Shown one piece after another: positions 1-12,000 of a stretch of 64,000 nucleotides of DNA. Source of the stretch: Zymoseptoria tritici IPO323. Lineage: Eukaryota > Ascomycota > Dothideomycetes > Mycosphaerellales > Mycosphaerellaceae. The stretch covers positions 1,550,001 through 1,614,000 of the forward strand of contig NC_018208.1 of NCBI RefSeq assembly GCF_000219625.1, written 5' to 3'. Position 1 is the first letter of the stretch. Every line of letters starts with the position of its first letter. The notes beneath the pieces were generated by a model. The model worked only from the letters and a program-made list of their open reading frames with translations, ran no database searches and was not told the origin of the DNA. Position numbers and translations under genes: made by a program.

Positions 1-2524
1 TTCGGCTGCGGCGTCCCACTCGCCGGCCTCGGCGCAACAGCCCTCTGCGCTGTCCCTGCTTGGAACCCATTCACCGGCGTTTGCGGTTGTGAAGGGTAAT
101 TCACTGGCGTCGCGCGACCGGAGCCGGGGTTTTGAGGAGCTTGCTGTTGTTGAGGGACGTACGTAGGTCTTGGCGGCTGTTGAGCTGGCTGCGGTGCCGG
201 AGAGGCGTACCCGCCTGGTTTGATTGGCGAGACGGTGCGTGCGTAGCTCTGCTGTTGGGGAGTGCTTGTTTGGTAGTTTACGGCTGCGAGCGCGGCGTTC
301 GGCGGGCGTTGTTGATACTGCTGCTGAGGTGTCTGTTGGGTCGCGTACGCCGGACGCTGGGCTTGAGCGCCTTGCTGGAATTGTTGCAGTGCGCCGTAGG
401 TGCCGGGAGTTTGCTGCGCGGCACGTTGTTGGTAGTATTGTTGCCCGTTGGACTGGTTGTAGCTTGGTGCCGGAGCACCCGTACGGGCGTACTGCTGTGT
501 TGAAGGAGCGTATGCTGGCCGTTGTGCAGTACCGGAGGGTGTACCGTAGGACTGGTTGCTGGTCGATCGGGAGAACTGAGGTGCAGGTGCAGGCGTTCTG
601 GTGGTGGCGTATTGCTGTCCGTAGCGAGTATTGGCGGCCTGACCTATGGCCGGTGTCCGCGACGATGTGGTGCTGTAATGCTGGCCAGCAGAGGAATTGG
701 GTCGTGCAAGGTTTGCAATGCTGGATGCGGTCGCAAGCGCGGAGAGTTTTGCTTGGCGAGCGACTGAATCTTCAGCGAGAGTACCCTTCGTGTCTTTCGT
801 CTGGAATGTGATGAGCTTGCTGACGCCGAGGTCTGACAGTCGATCACCATCAAGCTTAGCGACGGCGTACGGTGGCAGCTGTAAGATCAGATATGCCAGC
901 TCATGCCGTAGAGTGTTGTATGTAGAGATCTCTTCCTCGGATGGCTCGTCTGGCTTGCCGATCTTCGATGCTGAAATAGGAGCGGGACTGATCGGAGGAC
1001 GAGAGGTTGCGCCGGAGGTGGGCAAGGATGCGTTGCGTATGCGTTGGTGTGAGGCCAAAGTCTCCAGCAGCTCGGAGATTTGGCGCAACACTTGGTCGAC
1101 TTCGGTCTTGGACCTGACCTGCTGCGGTAACGGCGATGCCTCCTCGAGATCATCGAGGCTCTCCATGACTTTGCTCATCTCTGCCTCTTCCAGTAGCGGC
1201 GTCTCCTCTGTTTTCTCCTCTCGTCGTGGTGGATCGTCGAGCAACGCTGGATCGAGGGCAAATGTCTCGTTGAACCTCTTCTCGCCGACCTTTGCCCACC
1301 ACACATCGTCTTTCACCCGCGTTGGCACGATTGCGCCGTTATTGTCATATGACGGAGCAAAACTTGAGTACGCTCTGCGGAACAGGGCAGCCTCCTCTTT
1401 CGCGAGTGCGTCGTCGAGTGCAGCATCAGGCGAGAACTTTTGTAGGCTCCCACCACCACTCAAAGCTCGATCCCTCTGCTTGCGCTTCTCTCGTGTTGGA
1501 TCCGCTGATGCATCCAGTCCTCCATATCCCAACCAAGCACCTGTAGTCTGAACTTGTACTGTGTATCCGCCTTTCCTGCTGTTCCTCTGTACTGGGTCTT
1601 TGAATTCCCAGTTGATGGAGTTGTCGCGAGTCGTCGATCTTTTGTGGGCTTTTGGAGGGAGAAGCGCAGCAAGATTGTGAGGTGGTGCAAAGGCGTCTCC
1701 GAACGTCGGACCTTTCTTCCCATGGTCTGCTGGCGTCGCCATAATCTTGGTAGCTGTGACCCCAATAGGTAGACTCATCTCTTCCACTGGCAGCTCAAGC
1801 TTGATGGGAGAATCTTTGCGATCAGGCTGGGCAGTCTGGATGGAGGAGAACAGCTGTTTTGGAGTCGGCGCGTTCCCAAACAATGTAAGCACCGTGCCAG
1901 TCTTGCGATCAACCGCGCCATTGAGGACCGATGTACCATTCTCCTCCTTCTTTACGACCTGCTCGTCCCTGTGCAAGTAGCCCATTTCCCGATCCAAGAT
2001 ATCTTTCGCCAGTGCCTCCAGTGCCTGCACTTTGTGTATCTGCTTCAGTTCATCCACCGAAACCCTCCCTGATTGTGATCCATCTCTTTCTTTTGCTCGT
2101 ATTGATGTAACAATCGCGTTGCTGGCATCACTGAAGTCGAGTTTGATCTGATCGAGGGAGGGGTAGCTAGCATTGTTCAGCCTGTTCGCGATCGTCGATG
2201 TGCTGTCGTCCGTGGTTGATGCGGTTTTCGCCTTCTTCTGGGAGGGTTCTTTCGTTGGGAGGACATGTTTGAGGAGGGAGGGAGTGGTGTCGTGGCTGCG
2301 CGCTGTCAGTAGCTGTCAATGCGATGCAGTCCTTCACTACCCTACCTCTCCAAGACGGGCAGTAAATCTTTTTGGATCTGCCTGATACGCAATGCAGTTG
2401 TATCATCGCGCTCGTCGAGAGTACTGTCTTCGCGTTTGCGCTTATTCGTGGCCGATGGCGATGCAGGCGCGATTTGAGGGGCGACGTCGACGGACATGGC
2501 GGAGTCGCCGTTCACGCTGGTCAT
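1..2524 (-). CDS. Gln/Pro-rich nuclear-type protein, two exons, C-terminus beyond left edge
   Basis: I do not recognise the family. On the minus strand a start codon at 2524 opens exon 1 (to 2346). A 50-nt intron (2345-2296, GTAGGG donor, GCGCAG acceptor with CTGAC just upstream) joins in frame to a long exon that stays open to base 1. The N-terminal part has a basic patch (KRKRED) that could be a nuclear signal, followed by a helical, charged region. The middle contains the segment GDAFAPPHNLAALLPP and an acidic stretch. The C-terminal third, encoded by about 1-700, is low complexity and rich in Gln, Pro, Ala, Ser and Tyr, like an activation or prion-like tail. The start is uncertain because the frame is also open upstream to about 2983 and the peptide there (SLPPKRATPAGAFTPTR) looks coding. 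A role in chromatin or transcription is inference from composition only. Confidence 0.72.
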
Positions 2525-3159
2525 GATGCGGGATGCGCGCGTGGGTGTGAAAGCTCCAGCTGGGGTCGCGCGCTTTGGCGGGAGAGAGATGGGAGGGTCT
2601 GATAACGCGTGAAATTGGTGGACAACTTCATGCACGTGTGAGGAGGGTGCAGTGACAATCGTGGTATTCCAGAGGGCGCAATGTCGTCCGGCAGAGGTAT
2701 ATGCCAGTATTGGACAGAGAACAGAGAGTAGGGGAGGACTGCGAATGAGTGTTGGTCGGGATTGTCTTGTGGTGCTGGTCCGCTCGTCTTCCGCTGGCCT
2801 GGATTCGGAGGTGCCGCTAGCGAAAGAGGCCGATTGCTCCGTGTGTTGGTGAGAGATTGTGGAAGGGACCGTCTTTCGTGGCAGTCGGCCGGTATTGGCG
2901 ATCTCTCTGCTCATACAACGGACCCAGGCAATGGGTATCTGAGCAGGAAGAGAAATGTATTGCGATACGATGCGATGAGACAAGACTGTACTGCAAATCT
3001 CCTTGCCTTATGCGGCTAAACTTCGGCAAGTACGCGCCTCGTCTCGTCTTGCTCGAGCTCCGAATGGACTTCAACTTTTACATCCCGCGATCTTCTTCCT
3101 GCTTGTTCGCCTTTTGCGCATTCCTTCCGGTCATTCCACGCGCATCCGGCACTTGATGC
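2525..3159. promoter_or_regulatory. Divergent intergenic region between the Q-rich gene and the PPR-like gene
   Basis: The two flanking genes are transcribed away from this 635-bp segment, so it should carry both promoters and 5' leaders. Part of its left end may be coding for the minus-strand gene. I see no TATA box or repeat that stands out. Confidence 0.4.
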
Positions 3160-6100
3160 ATGCCAACTGGTCATTTGACTCCGCTTGGCAGACAGCTTCG
3201 TACTGTACTGGCCAACCTGTCAGTCAAGCGCACTACCAACAACACCTGCGGAGCTCCAACAGCGTTGAAGTCTGCCTCTCATGGCCGACGCAGCCTTCAA
3301 AATGTCGCCCACTCGAATCCGATCGCCTCACTCGACGACGAACCGACCGCTGCAATCGTCAATGCCCCAGTATGGAGAAAGACGCCGCCAACGAGTTCGA
3401 GGGTCGTGAAGAAACGCGGCCACATCGACCACATCACCAATGCATTGAAAGAGGTGGGACATGAAGGATTGATACCCAAACGTCCACCAGGCAAATGGGA
3501 CTTGTCTTATGTGAATCTCAAGAGGAAGAGCGGATTCGGAGACGCTGGGGTCAATGCAAGGCGGCATGCGAGAGACGTCCCACCTGACCACACACACACT
3601 GCCAACATGACTCTTGGAAGTATTCTTGGAAGCTACATTCGTGCAGTGCAGTCTCAGGTGGATATTCTGGAAGCGGACTGGAACAAGTCGTACACTTTCT
3701 CTCAGACGGAGATTCGATTCCTGCGCGTGAACGGGTACACCACCACGGACGACATATCTGCATGGGCAGACATTGTCACCACTTCGGACTCCTTGAGCGC
3801 CGCTCGGAAGCTGTCCGAAAGAGCAGCATCAGGAAAAAGCACGCCTGCTTTCATACTCCTGCATGTGCTTCGCCGAAAGCACATTTCCGGCGCAGCACTG
3901 CGCATTCTGATCCTGTCCACATTTTCAACGCTGTACGGCCAATCGAGGAGCCACATGCCTCCACGACTTCACGGGCCACCTTTATTCCTGGCCATCATTA
4001 GGCTCATGCGGCACGCTCGGAAGGTTTGGCCACAGGCTTTGGCAAGCATTGTGTCGATCTGGCTTCGGCATTTGCAGCACACCACAATCTCAAACAAGAG
4101 TCGCGCCGCCCACCAGCAGCTTGCGGCTCGCACATTTGAGCTAAACAAACTGTTGAGCCTCGTCTCGCTGAGCACGTCGCTTGAACCATTCAAGCATGTC
4201 GCGCACAGGTCAGCCGCCATTGTTCCCATTCTCAAATTCATGTCCGAGCACAAGCCGCCGCTCCTGATCGACCGCACGGGCTATCGAGCGGTGATTCGAG
4301 TCCAACTCGCACAACCGAAAGCGGAGCGGGAACAGCAATGGGCAGAACTCAAAGCGCTGTCATGGCCGCCATGGAAGGTCGATCGCACGGGGATGGACGC
4401 ATCGATCGGCTTGGACTATGGCGTGTCTCAGGCCGGTGCAACCTTGGATGCTATGAAGGATGCTGGCTACCGGCCTTTGGCGTGGGAGCAAGTGGCCCGA
4501 CTGTATGCAGGGTGGGACACGGATGGCACACCGACGATCCAAACCCGAGCTCTTTTGTGCCTTCCCGGCTACCTGAATTCGGAGAAATCACCGCCACGCA
4601 TCTCGCTGTGGGCGGCGCGCATTGAGTGCACTCGAACTGTTCAGGAAGCATGGGCCTGCTATCTTGCATGGGAAGAACTTCATGAACAGCACAATCAGAT
4701 GATCTACCTCGCGATCTTCACAAAGCTGAACGAAGAAGCGAAAGCTCGGTCGAAGTCCGGGATCGAAGACGAACAGACCGAAGTGGGGTCCAGATACCAG
4801 CCACCACTTCCTGGCGATGGCAAGGAGATTTTTCCTCCTCCACGGTCCACGCATTTGCACACGTATACCCGCACGTCACCACCCACCGTGGATGAACTCT
4901 ATACCACTCTTCGCGAACGAGGTGCTGTTTTTGGAGGCCACTGTCTCGCTTTCCTCGTCCGCAATGCAACATCCTTGCAAATCGGACTCGATAGGCTGGA
5001 GGACAGTACCGTGATCTACCCTCAGCTGCGTGGTGTACAGTCGCTGCAGCCGTCGATCAGCTTTGCAAAGGTTCCTGATGAGGTCTTTGCGGCGACGATC
5101 ACATTGTTCTCACGGTTCGCGCTGCATGGGACCAAGACAGGCGAGAACAAGACGCACGTCACACCAGCGTCGCTTGCGCCCACGTCTCAACTACACACCT
5201 TCCATGGACTCAATCACAAAAGTGGCATGGCTCATGCGGTCGACCTCCTCCTCCGTCGACCGTTCAGCTCTACGAAAGCGTACTTAGACGTTCTCGAAGC
5301 CCTCGCATCCGCCCACCGCCGCTTGAACCTGCACGTGAATTACCGTCATGATCCCGCCGCACCCGTCCGCAACGCTGCAATGCAGGTTACCTCTCCCGCT
5401 GTACAAGCTGGCGCACTCTTGGCGTACAATCTCATGCGGCGCACGATTTCGGCATATCGCGAACAACACCGCCCGATTGATTTGGAAATGTTCGCGCAAA
5501 TATGTCAGTGCACCGAACACGCCGCTTATGCTTCTTGGATGTTATTGCAGAACGAGCTTGATCCGGATTGGACGAGCTCACAGCAGCTCTCTCCAAGAAA
5601 TGCGCCTCATGCTGTCGCTCAAGCTAAGCAATTCGCCCGAGACAAAGACTCGCTGCACTTCCTCGTCGACCACTTCTCCACACTCGTGGGTACCTCTTAC
5701 CCGATTGAAACTTCGTCCAGCACGCCCGACCAAGACGACGACAACTCGCTCTCCGACCTCCCACGTCTCCTCGCAGTCCCATTTCCCCAAGTCCTCCACC
5801 GCTACATCCGCGCTCTCGGCTGGATGGGCGCCCACGAAGAACTTCTCAACCTAGTGAAGTGGATGCATACCCATCAAGTCGAACTAGCGGAACGAGCGGC
5901 GGTGGAACGAGGCGGCGAGAAGGCAACGCGCCAAGTTGTCAGGGGTTTGAGGGTTTTCTTGGAACGGACGTGGGTGAAGAAGGGAAGCGAGGAGCTGGAG
6001 GAAGTTGGTGACGGTGATGACGAGATCAAGACGATTCTGGAAGGTTTGAGACGGCCTGCGAGAGCGAGACTCGTGGATGAAGTGAGAGAGTTGGTGGAGA

Positions 6101-6180
6101 GTGTGGAGGGGTGGCCTGGATGGCCAGGGAAGGGGAGGGTGGAGAGGTATTTGAAGGATGCGAGGTTCGAGGCGCTGTAG
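3160..6180 (+). CDS. Large PPR-like helical-repeat protein, probably mitochondrial
   Basis: A single uninterrupted frame of 1006 residues starts at the ATG at 3160. The first 100 residues are basic and rich in Arg, Lys, Ser and Thr, as in mitochondrial presequences. The rest is a string of amphipathic helix pairs without a catalytic motif, for example LLHVLRRKHISGAALRILI and VLHRYIRALGWMGAHEELL, the pattern of divergent fungal pentatricopeptide-type proteins that act on mitochondrial RNAs or translation. Length and lack of introns also fit that class. The assignment rests on pattern only; no specific orthologue is recognised. The frame is open for a few codons upstream, but 3160 is the first good ATG. 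It is divergent from the Q-rich gene. Confidence 0.75.
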   Translation: MPTGHLTPLGRQLRTVLANLSVKRTTNNTCGAPTALKSASHGRRSLQNVAHSNPIASLDDEPTAAIVNAPVWRKTPPTSSRVVKKRGHIDHITNALKEVGHEGLIPKRPPGKWDLSYVNLKRKSGFGDAGVNARRHARDVPPDHTHTANMTLGSILGSYIRAVQSQVDILEADWNKSYTFSQTEIRFLRVNGYTTTDDISAWADIVTTSDSLSAARKLSERAASGKSTPAFILLHVLRRKHISGAALRILILSTFSTLYGQSRSHMPPRLHGPPLFLAIIRLMRHARKVWPQALASIVSIWLRHLQHTTISNKSRAAHQQLAARTFELNKLLSLVSLSTSLEPFKHVAHRSAAIVPILKFMSEHKPPLLIDRTGYRAVIRVQLAQPKAEREQQWAELKALSWPPWKVDRTGMDASIGLDYGVSQAGATLDAMKDAGYRPLAWEQVARLYAGWDTDGTPTIQTRALLCLPGYLNSEKSPPRISLWAARIECTRTVQEAWACYLAWEELHEQHNQMIYLAIFTKLNEEAKARSKSGIEDEQTEVGSRYQPPLPGDGKEIFPPPRSTHLHTYTRTSPPTVDELYTTLRERGAVFGGHCLAFLVRNATSLQIGLDRLEDSTVIYPQLRGVQSLQPSISFAKVPDEVFAATITLFSRFALHGTKTGENKTHVTPASLAPTSQLHTFHGLNHKSGMAHAVDLLLRRPFSSTKAYLDVLEALASAHRRLNLHVNYRHDPAAPVRNAAMQVTSPAVQAGALLAYNLMRRTISAYREQHRPIDLEMFAQICQCTEHAAYASWMLLQNELDPDWTSSQQLSPRNAPHAVAQAKQFARDKDSLHFLVDHFSTLVGTSYPIETSSSTPDQDDDNSLSDLPRLLAVPFPQVLHRYIRALGWMGAHEELLNLVKWMHTHQVELAERAAVERGGEKATRQVVRGLRVFLERTWVKKGSEELEEVGDGDDEIKTILEGLRRPARARLVDEVRELVESVEGWPGWPGKGRVERYLKDARFEAL

Positions 6181-7276
6181 GGAGAGGTGGATATTGAGAT
6201 ACAGATGATATTGATACAGACCATGTCGAACACTTTGTCAGTACTGTGGCTTCTCTTTTTCTTCGGCGATTTGCGATCCGCCCTAAAGCAGCCCTCGACG
6301 CGCGCGGCTAGAGCGGATATCGCGTGCCGCTCTTGATGTCCATACTATGACCTTTGTAGATGTCGTGATTGTGACATTCTGATGTAGCGCCCTGCCAGCG
6401 TATCGCCGCGAACAATTCGTTGAGGTGGACCAGCGGCTACGTCGACTGCGTACCACTGGCAAGGGTCCGAGCAATCGCACGCCAAAGCTGAGCATCATGA
6501 TGAAGTCGTGGACACTGCCCTTGCCTGCATCCTCACGACTTACGCACGTAGGATATCGTTCTCCGCCAGGTGTCCACCGCCCGACTACAAGACGACAGCC
6601 AAGCGGCCGATTCAAGTATCTCCACCGAGAACGAGTCGAGTCGAAGAGGTGAGGTCTTGGAAAGTGCTTCACGGAAGCGGCCGATGCCGAAGCGGGTCCC
6701 GAGTTCAGCCACAGGTACAGCCGAGACTCGACTCGAGAGACGGGAGTTCCGATTGCGGCTGACGTAGGCGATTAGAGATGCCTCAGACGGTGGAAGGGTC
6801 TCGAGTTCCGATCCATCCTTGGAACACATCTTGTGACTTGTTGGTTGCGCCAGACTGAGGTGTGATTGCAGATTGCCAATTACTCATCTTACTTGGACTA
6901 GAACTACCTTATCCGAGACGAGGGTTGGGTTCTTCTTCCTTTATAACCTTCCCGTCACTCTTCCTCTTCTGATCGTCACTCTGCTCGTTCCTCGCCTGCT
7001 CGTCACTCTTCCTCCGCGCTTAACTCCACCGCTTCACTTGGCCGTCGAGTCATCTGTCATCCCCGACCGCTTCATCTCGCCACACATACAACCTCCACCG
7101 ACTCACCGACATCGACATCGACGACACTCTCCTTCGGCATACCATACCGCCACATCACACCGCCATCCTGAGCCGGACATCTCCCATCGCTCACACGACC
7201 ACGCCATCCACCACACGTTAGACCTCGCTCACTCTACACCACAACCACAACCATCACACACACCACCGCCATCAAC
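6181..7276. other. Intergenic, no gene seen
   Basis: About 1.1 kb with only short overlapping frames of low-complexity Arg/Ser peptides. The last 350 bases are C/T-rich with many CAC and CATC runs, typical of the pyrimidine-rich promoter and leader of a fungal gene, here the UBL-AN1 gene that follows. Confidence 0.5.
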
Positions 7277-7851
7277 ATGCGTTCCAACAGCATCTCCTCC
7301 ATCTCCTCCTCCCGCGCATCGTCCGCGGAGCCCGAGTCCACCATGCAAATCTTCGTCAAAAACGTAGCAGGCGACAGTAAGTCCTTATTTCCACCCTTCA
7401 CCCTCATCCGATGGCTATGTCTAACACCCTCCCAGCCTTCCCCCTCACCCTCCCAGCCTCCACCTCCGTCGGCACCCTCCTCTCCCTCCTCGCCCTCCGC
7501 ACCCCCGGCATCCCCGAATCCTCCCTCCGCCTCGTCTTCGCCGGAAAACACCTCACTTCCCCCACCGCCTCCCTGACATCCTACAACATCACGCGAGAGT
7601 CAACCCTACACCTCGCGCTGCCGATCCGCGGCGGCGCACCGAAGAAGATTAGGTGTAATGCGAAAGAGTGCAAGGATGCGGCGCAGAGGATTGTGGGCGA
7701 CTGTGGGTTCTGTAAAGGCCAGTTTTGTGGGAAACATCGGATGTTGGAGAGTCATAACTGTAGTGGATTGGAGGATTGTAAGCAGGAGGAGAAGGAGAGG
7801 AATCGGGCGAAGTTGGAGAGTGAGAGGACGGTTGCTATTAAGGGGATTTAG
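7277..7851 (+). CDS. Ubiquitin-like domain / AN1 zinc-finger protein
   Basis: Two exons (7277-7376 and 7436-7851) encode 171 residues. The 59-nt intron has a GTAAGT donor, a CTAAC branch site and a CAG acceptor. After a Ser-rich leader the protein has a ubiquitin fold beginning MQIFVKNVAGDTFPLTL, with the LRLVFAGKHL strand, and ending in LPIRGG. It is followed directly by an AN1-type zinc finger with the ordered ligands C-x4-C, C-x2-C, C-x4-H and H-x-C (from RCNAKECKD to SHNCSGL) and a charged C-terminal helix. Such proteins link ubiquitin or proteasome/Cdc48 pathways to stress responses. The RGG at the end of the ubiquitin-like part matches a ubiquitin C-terminus, so processing by a deubiquitinase is possible but not shown. 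A second ATG at MQIFVK could also serve as start. Confidence 0.9.
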
Positions 7852-9085
7852 AGGAAGAGGTCCTCGCTGCTCATGCACCATATGATGATGTGGGAGGATG
7901 AGATGGGGGGAGGAGTAGGAGCCGGATAATGAACATGCACACACACACCGGTTTGAAGGGCTTAGCTTTTAGCATTGCGATGCGATGGATGGACTCAGCG
8001 GGACATACGCGCTGGAGCTCTTTTCGGTCTTTGTTCGGCGTCCTCGTTGCTAACGGCAGCAAGACGTTTTCGAAGGGAGATTTTCGTTGTTACTGGGATG
8101 AGTATACAGGCCTGTAAGTGTTCAATTACAGATTCACATTACCTTGTCTTGCTTTTTGTCGTGCCTCATTTGCGCTTTTGGACTGGGGTTTTGCTGTTGC
8201 ATTCGAATATGTTCACTCCGCGGAAGAGTTGGAGAAGAGGAAGGAGGAAAGGAAGAGGAAGAGAAGAAATATGGATAAAACCTGAAGGCGGGCTCGCGAC
8301 ACCACTCGCTACGGATGTTCAGGTTGCGCGAATACCTCCACGGCAACCCTTCCTCCTATGCTGTGAAGGATGAGAGAGTGAATCTCAATCTCACAGCACC
8401 TGCTCCGGTCTTCACCTCCCAGCATCCCCACCGAGAGGAGACCATAGGAAAACCTTGCCGGCCTGCTCCTGCTCTTGCTCCTGCTCCTGCTCCTGCTCCT
8501 GCTCCCGCCCCGCATCCGCTCTTCACGGCCTTCGATATGGGAATCCTTCACACCCCGATGGTCACTGGAGCTCCCACTCGGGACCTTTGTTGGGTTTCTG
8601 GCTTCTCGCTATATGCATCTGTTGCCTCCTTTCCCGCTCGCTCCCATCTGCTGAGCAGTCTCAGCCAGTCGGGCATCTCGCAAGCAGATGAAGTGGAGGT
8701 TGAGAGAGGAATCTTACATGGCCTGCTTCGGTCTCCGCCATACTACGCCCTACAAGGAAAGACGGGAGAACAACATCCCACCCTGCTTTTGCTCTGCTGC
8801 TCCGGATCTTTGATGGCACAGATCCGCTACCGACTCTTCTCGATGGCCTCGGGAGATACTTCCGCTGTTTGATTTTTCGCAATAAGCTTTACGGATCTGC
8901 CGCCCAGACTTCGCTCGCTCCATCTTGCTGGTTGGCTCTCGTCGGCCAGAGGACTTTCGGAAGCGGTCCGCGAAGAGCAAATCGAGGAGATATGACAGCC
9001 ATCACTGCTCCCTCTTTCAAACGCATCAGAACGGTTCATGGCGGATAGAGATATACCTCGATATCGTCCGATCGTACTGTGGAAT
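7852..9085. other. Intergenic, with a GCTCCT microsatellite
   Basis: No gene recognised. At about 8461-8510 there is a run of GCTCCT/GCTCTT hexamers, which makes artificial Ala-Pro-repeat frames on the plus strand and Ser-Arg repeats on the minus strand. Between 8220 and 8280 is a purine-rich stretch of AGG and GAAG. The remainder is of ordinary composition. Confidence 0.5.
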
Positions 9086-9090
9086 AAGCT

Positions 9091-12000
9091 GGGCATTGCT
9101 TAGTGTGAAAGGGAGGGCAGCCACATGGGATGGGAGGGAGATTGCCTGCCTGCCACCTGCAACCAGCACGCTGTGACCTCCGAAAGAAGCCATCCTCCGC
9201 AATCATCGCGCAGTTGGACGGGCGCCGGAAGACTCCGGAAGAAAAGAACATCAGCTAGTGTGAAGTGGAGAGCAGCCAGATAGGATGCGGTGCGGCCTGC
9301 TTGTCTGCCCTCTGCGACACGCCCTGCTGTCATGACTTCGTGCACACCATCGAAGAGGCACCGGAAGCTGCCGGAAGAAAAGGACATTGCCTAGTGCGAA
9401 GGAGAGAGCAGCCAGCTGGACTGCGACGGAGTCTGCTTACCGCACTGTGCGAATTGCGAGACATCTTGCGGGAGTGATCACTCGGCCGAGGTGGACGTGG
9501 TCGAGAGCTTTGACTTGGACCGGATATGGAGCAGAGTGGACGGTGGAAGTCATGAACTCAAAATCAAAGTGGAGACTGGCACCGCAGTGGATACGACCTT
9601 TGCCGGAGGCCGAGCAGATGGAGTCGGAGATGTACAACTCGAACCCAAGTGGAGACTGGCACCGCAGTGGATACGATCTTTGCCGGAGACCGATCAATGG
9701 AGTCAGAGGTCTACAACGCAAAGCCAAGTGGGTACTCCAGCTCAAAACCCAAGTGGAGACTGCGATTCCAACCCCAATTGGGATTCACCCGAGTGAAAAC
9801 TTTGCGGTATGCTGCTCTGCGGATGCGATATTCTACGAGGATCGACAGGAACGCTGGGGAACTGGATACATGTCAGCCTCTCGGATCTGACCAGGGCTTC
9901 CACGAAACATCAGTCTTTACAAGACGACATTGACCGGGAGACCTACAGCAAAATGCGCTGTCGCTTGCTGTGCGAGGAGACGAAGACCTCGCGGTTGGCC
10001 GGTCTGAAAGCAAGAAAGCCGAGCAAGGCTGGATTTGACTTCCCCCGGATCTCCCGAGCAGAAAACTCGTTCATCCCGCGCCAGCTTTTGGTCGCCTGTA
10101 TCCACACGGGATCAGCCCTACACAGATCCAAGCGGAGTGCTCCCGATGTTCTTGCGAGAACGCTTTGATCGATCTGAGAAGTCAGATCTGATCGGCGATC
10201 TACGAGGACATGAGCTAGCGCGCCAGGTACTGCTCTCCTTTTCGAAGACGCTGGATGTGCTTACGGCGATGAGAACGGATGCTTGGTTGGATGCTGCGGT
10301 ATCGAACTCCGGCTACCGATCTGAGCACATTGACCGCAGAGATCGAGCGAATTGCTTGAACGCATGTCGTGATCTTGGGTCAATGTGCTTCTGCCAAGTA
10401 CGCTCAGATGGATATCTGGATGTCGAACAATGCTCGCAATGAGTTTCCCGGGAGAGCAGCAGTATTCGCCTTGAGAGGCCTTCCGCGCCCACCGGATGCT
10501 AAGCGGAAGCAAAGAACGTGAGCTAGCTCCTGCCCGGAGAGCGACCAATACCAGCACAGTCCAAGTCGACATGCGGCTCTGCGGATGTCTGCGATGCATT
10601 GCGACATACCTCTGATTGCAGATGCAATCAAAGCCCAGATCTTGTTTCCTTCTGAGATCGACATGAACATAAGCTAGTGGACCAAGGAGCGTCACCCTTC
10701 CATGCTACGTCGAAGTATGCTTACGGCGATTTGCGAGGTTGATTCAGTGTGTATACTGGGCCCATCGACCGAGCTGCTGGAAATGTGTCTCAGGCCGTGC
10801 AACTTTTGGCGAAGATAAAGGACATTGTCTAGTGTTCCGGCCGGAGTACTCCATTCCAGCTGCGAGACGGTGTGCTTACGGGAACGTGTAGAATGGCTAC
10901 GAGCTCCCGCACCAGGCCCCGTCTGCACATCGCAAGCACTGGCAGCAAAGCAGTACAACAGCATGTCTTCAGGCCAACGCACGACAGTCTGAATACGCCG
11001 TATAGTGCTCGTGGAGGAATTGGGTATGGCTTCAGTCCTGTTGTTTGCGCGATGACCTTTGCGTCAGTACGCCTGTCAATTCCCGCTCCGATACCTTCTG
11101 TGACGCTGCAAGGAGGACTCCCACTGGTATGGCTTGGGTAGGAGACACTTCCAATGCCGAAAAGAGTCCTTTCGATGCCGGACACGCTGTCACTACCCAA
11201 AGCAGTCACATTCTGGTCACAGCGTCTCCTGATAGCCTTTCGCCTAAAAGCGCTAGCAAGAACATGAGCTAGCGGCTCATGTTCGTGAAGCCACTCCGAG
11301 GGCAAAACTACTATGCTTATTGCTGGGACTCGATGCTGTCAGTACGCTTTGCGATGATGGACTTGAGTCCTTGTCGACTTGTGCAACATCGGCGCTAGGA
11401 AGTACATGAGCTAGTGCGCCAGTTCGGCGAGTCACTCCAGGTTCGATGCAGCGGTCTTTCGGTGTCAGGAGATGTGCTTTGCTGCGTTCGATGTGCACGC
11501 ACGCAACACCACTGCGCGAGGAATCCGTGAATGTCTATGAGCCATGGACGCTTGGGAAGGTCATCGCTGCCGACGTGGAGAACGCCCAGTCAGAACAGAT
11601 CACGGAGGCCCTGCCGTAGCACAGACGGGCCTCAGGTCCCCGTGTTGCCTCATCACATGGCGGCCTGCAATGCTCCAGTCTCTTCCGGAAAGATTTGGCC
11701 AAAAGGACATTGCTTAGCGTTTACAGAGTCGCAGCTATTCGGAGAAGGACTGGATATGCTTACGATCTCATGAGCGTACTCCGTTCCGATCCCTCCTCGT
11801 GGGCGGACTGAAAGACTGCATGCGGCAACTGGTCCTGTCTTAGTAGCCTTCACGCCAAACTTAGACCCTTGGAGACATTGCTTAGCGTGGTGGCTCCTGC
11901 AGCGACTCACGATAAGATCTGCTCTTCTCAGGGACCGTTGACATGCCTCCGGAAAGCATTGACCTCTCGCAAGACCTGGGGATGCTTTGAACTAAAGAGG

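Noticed and set aside
8315..8872. 185-codon frame with Ala-Pro repeats
   Set aside because: The repeats come from the GCTCCT microsatellite; the rest has no family resemblance and no promoter-like leader.
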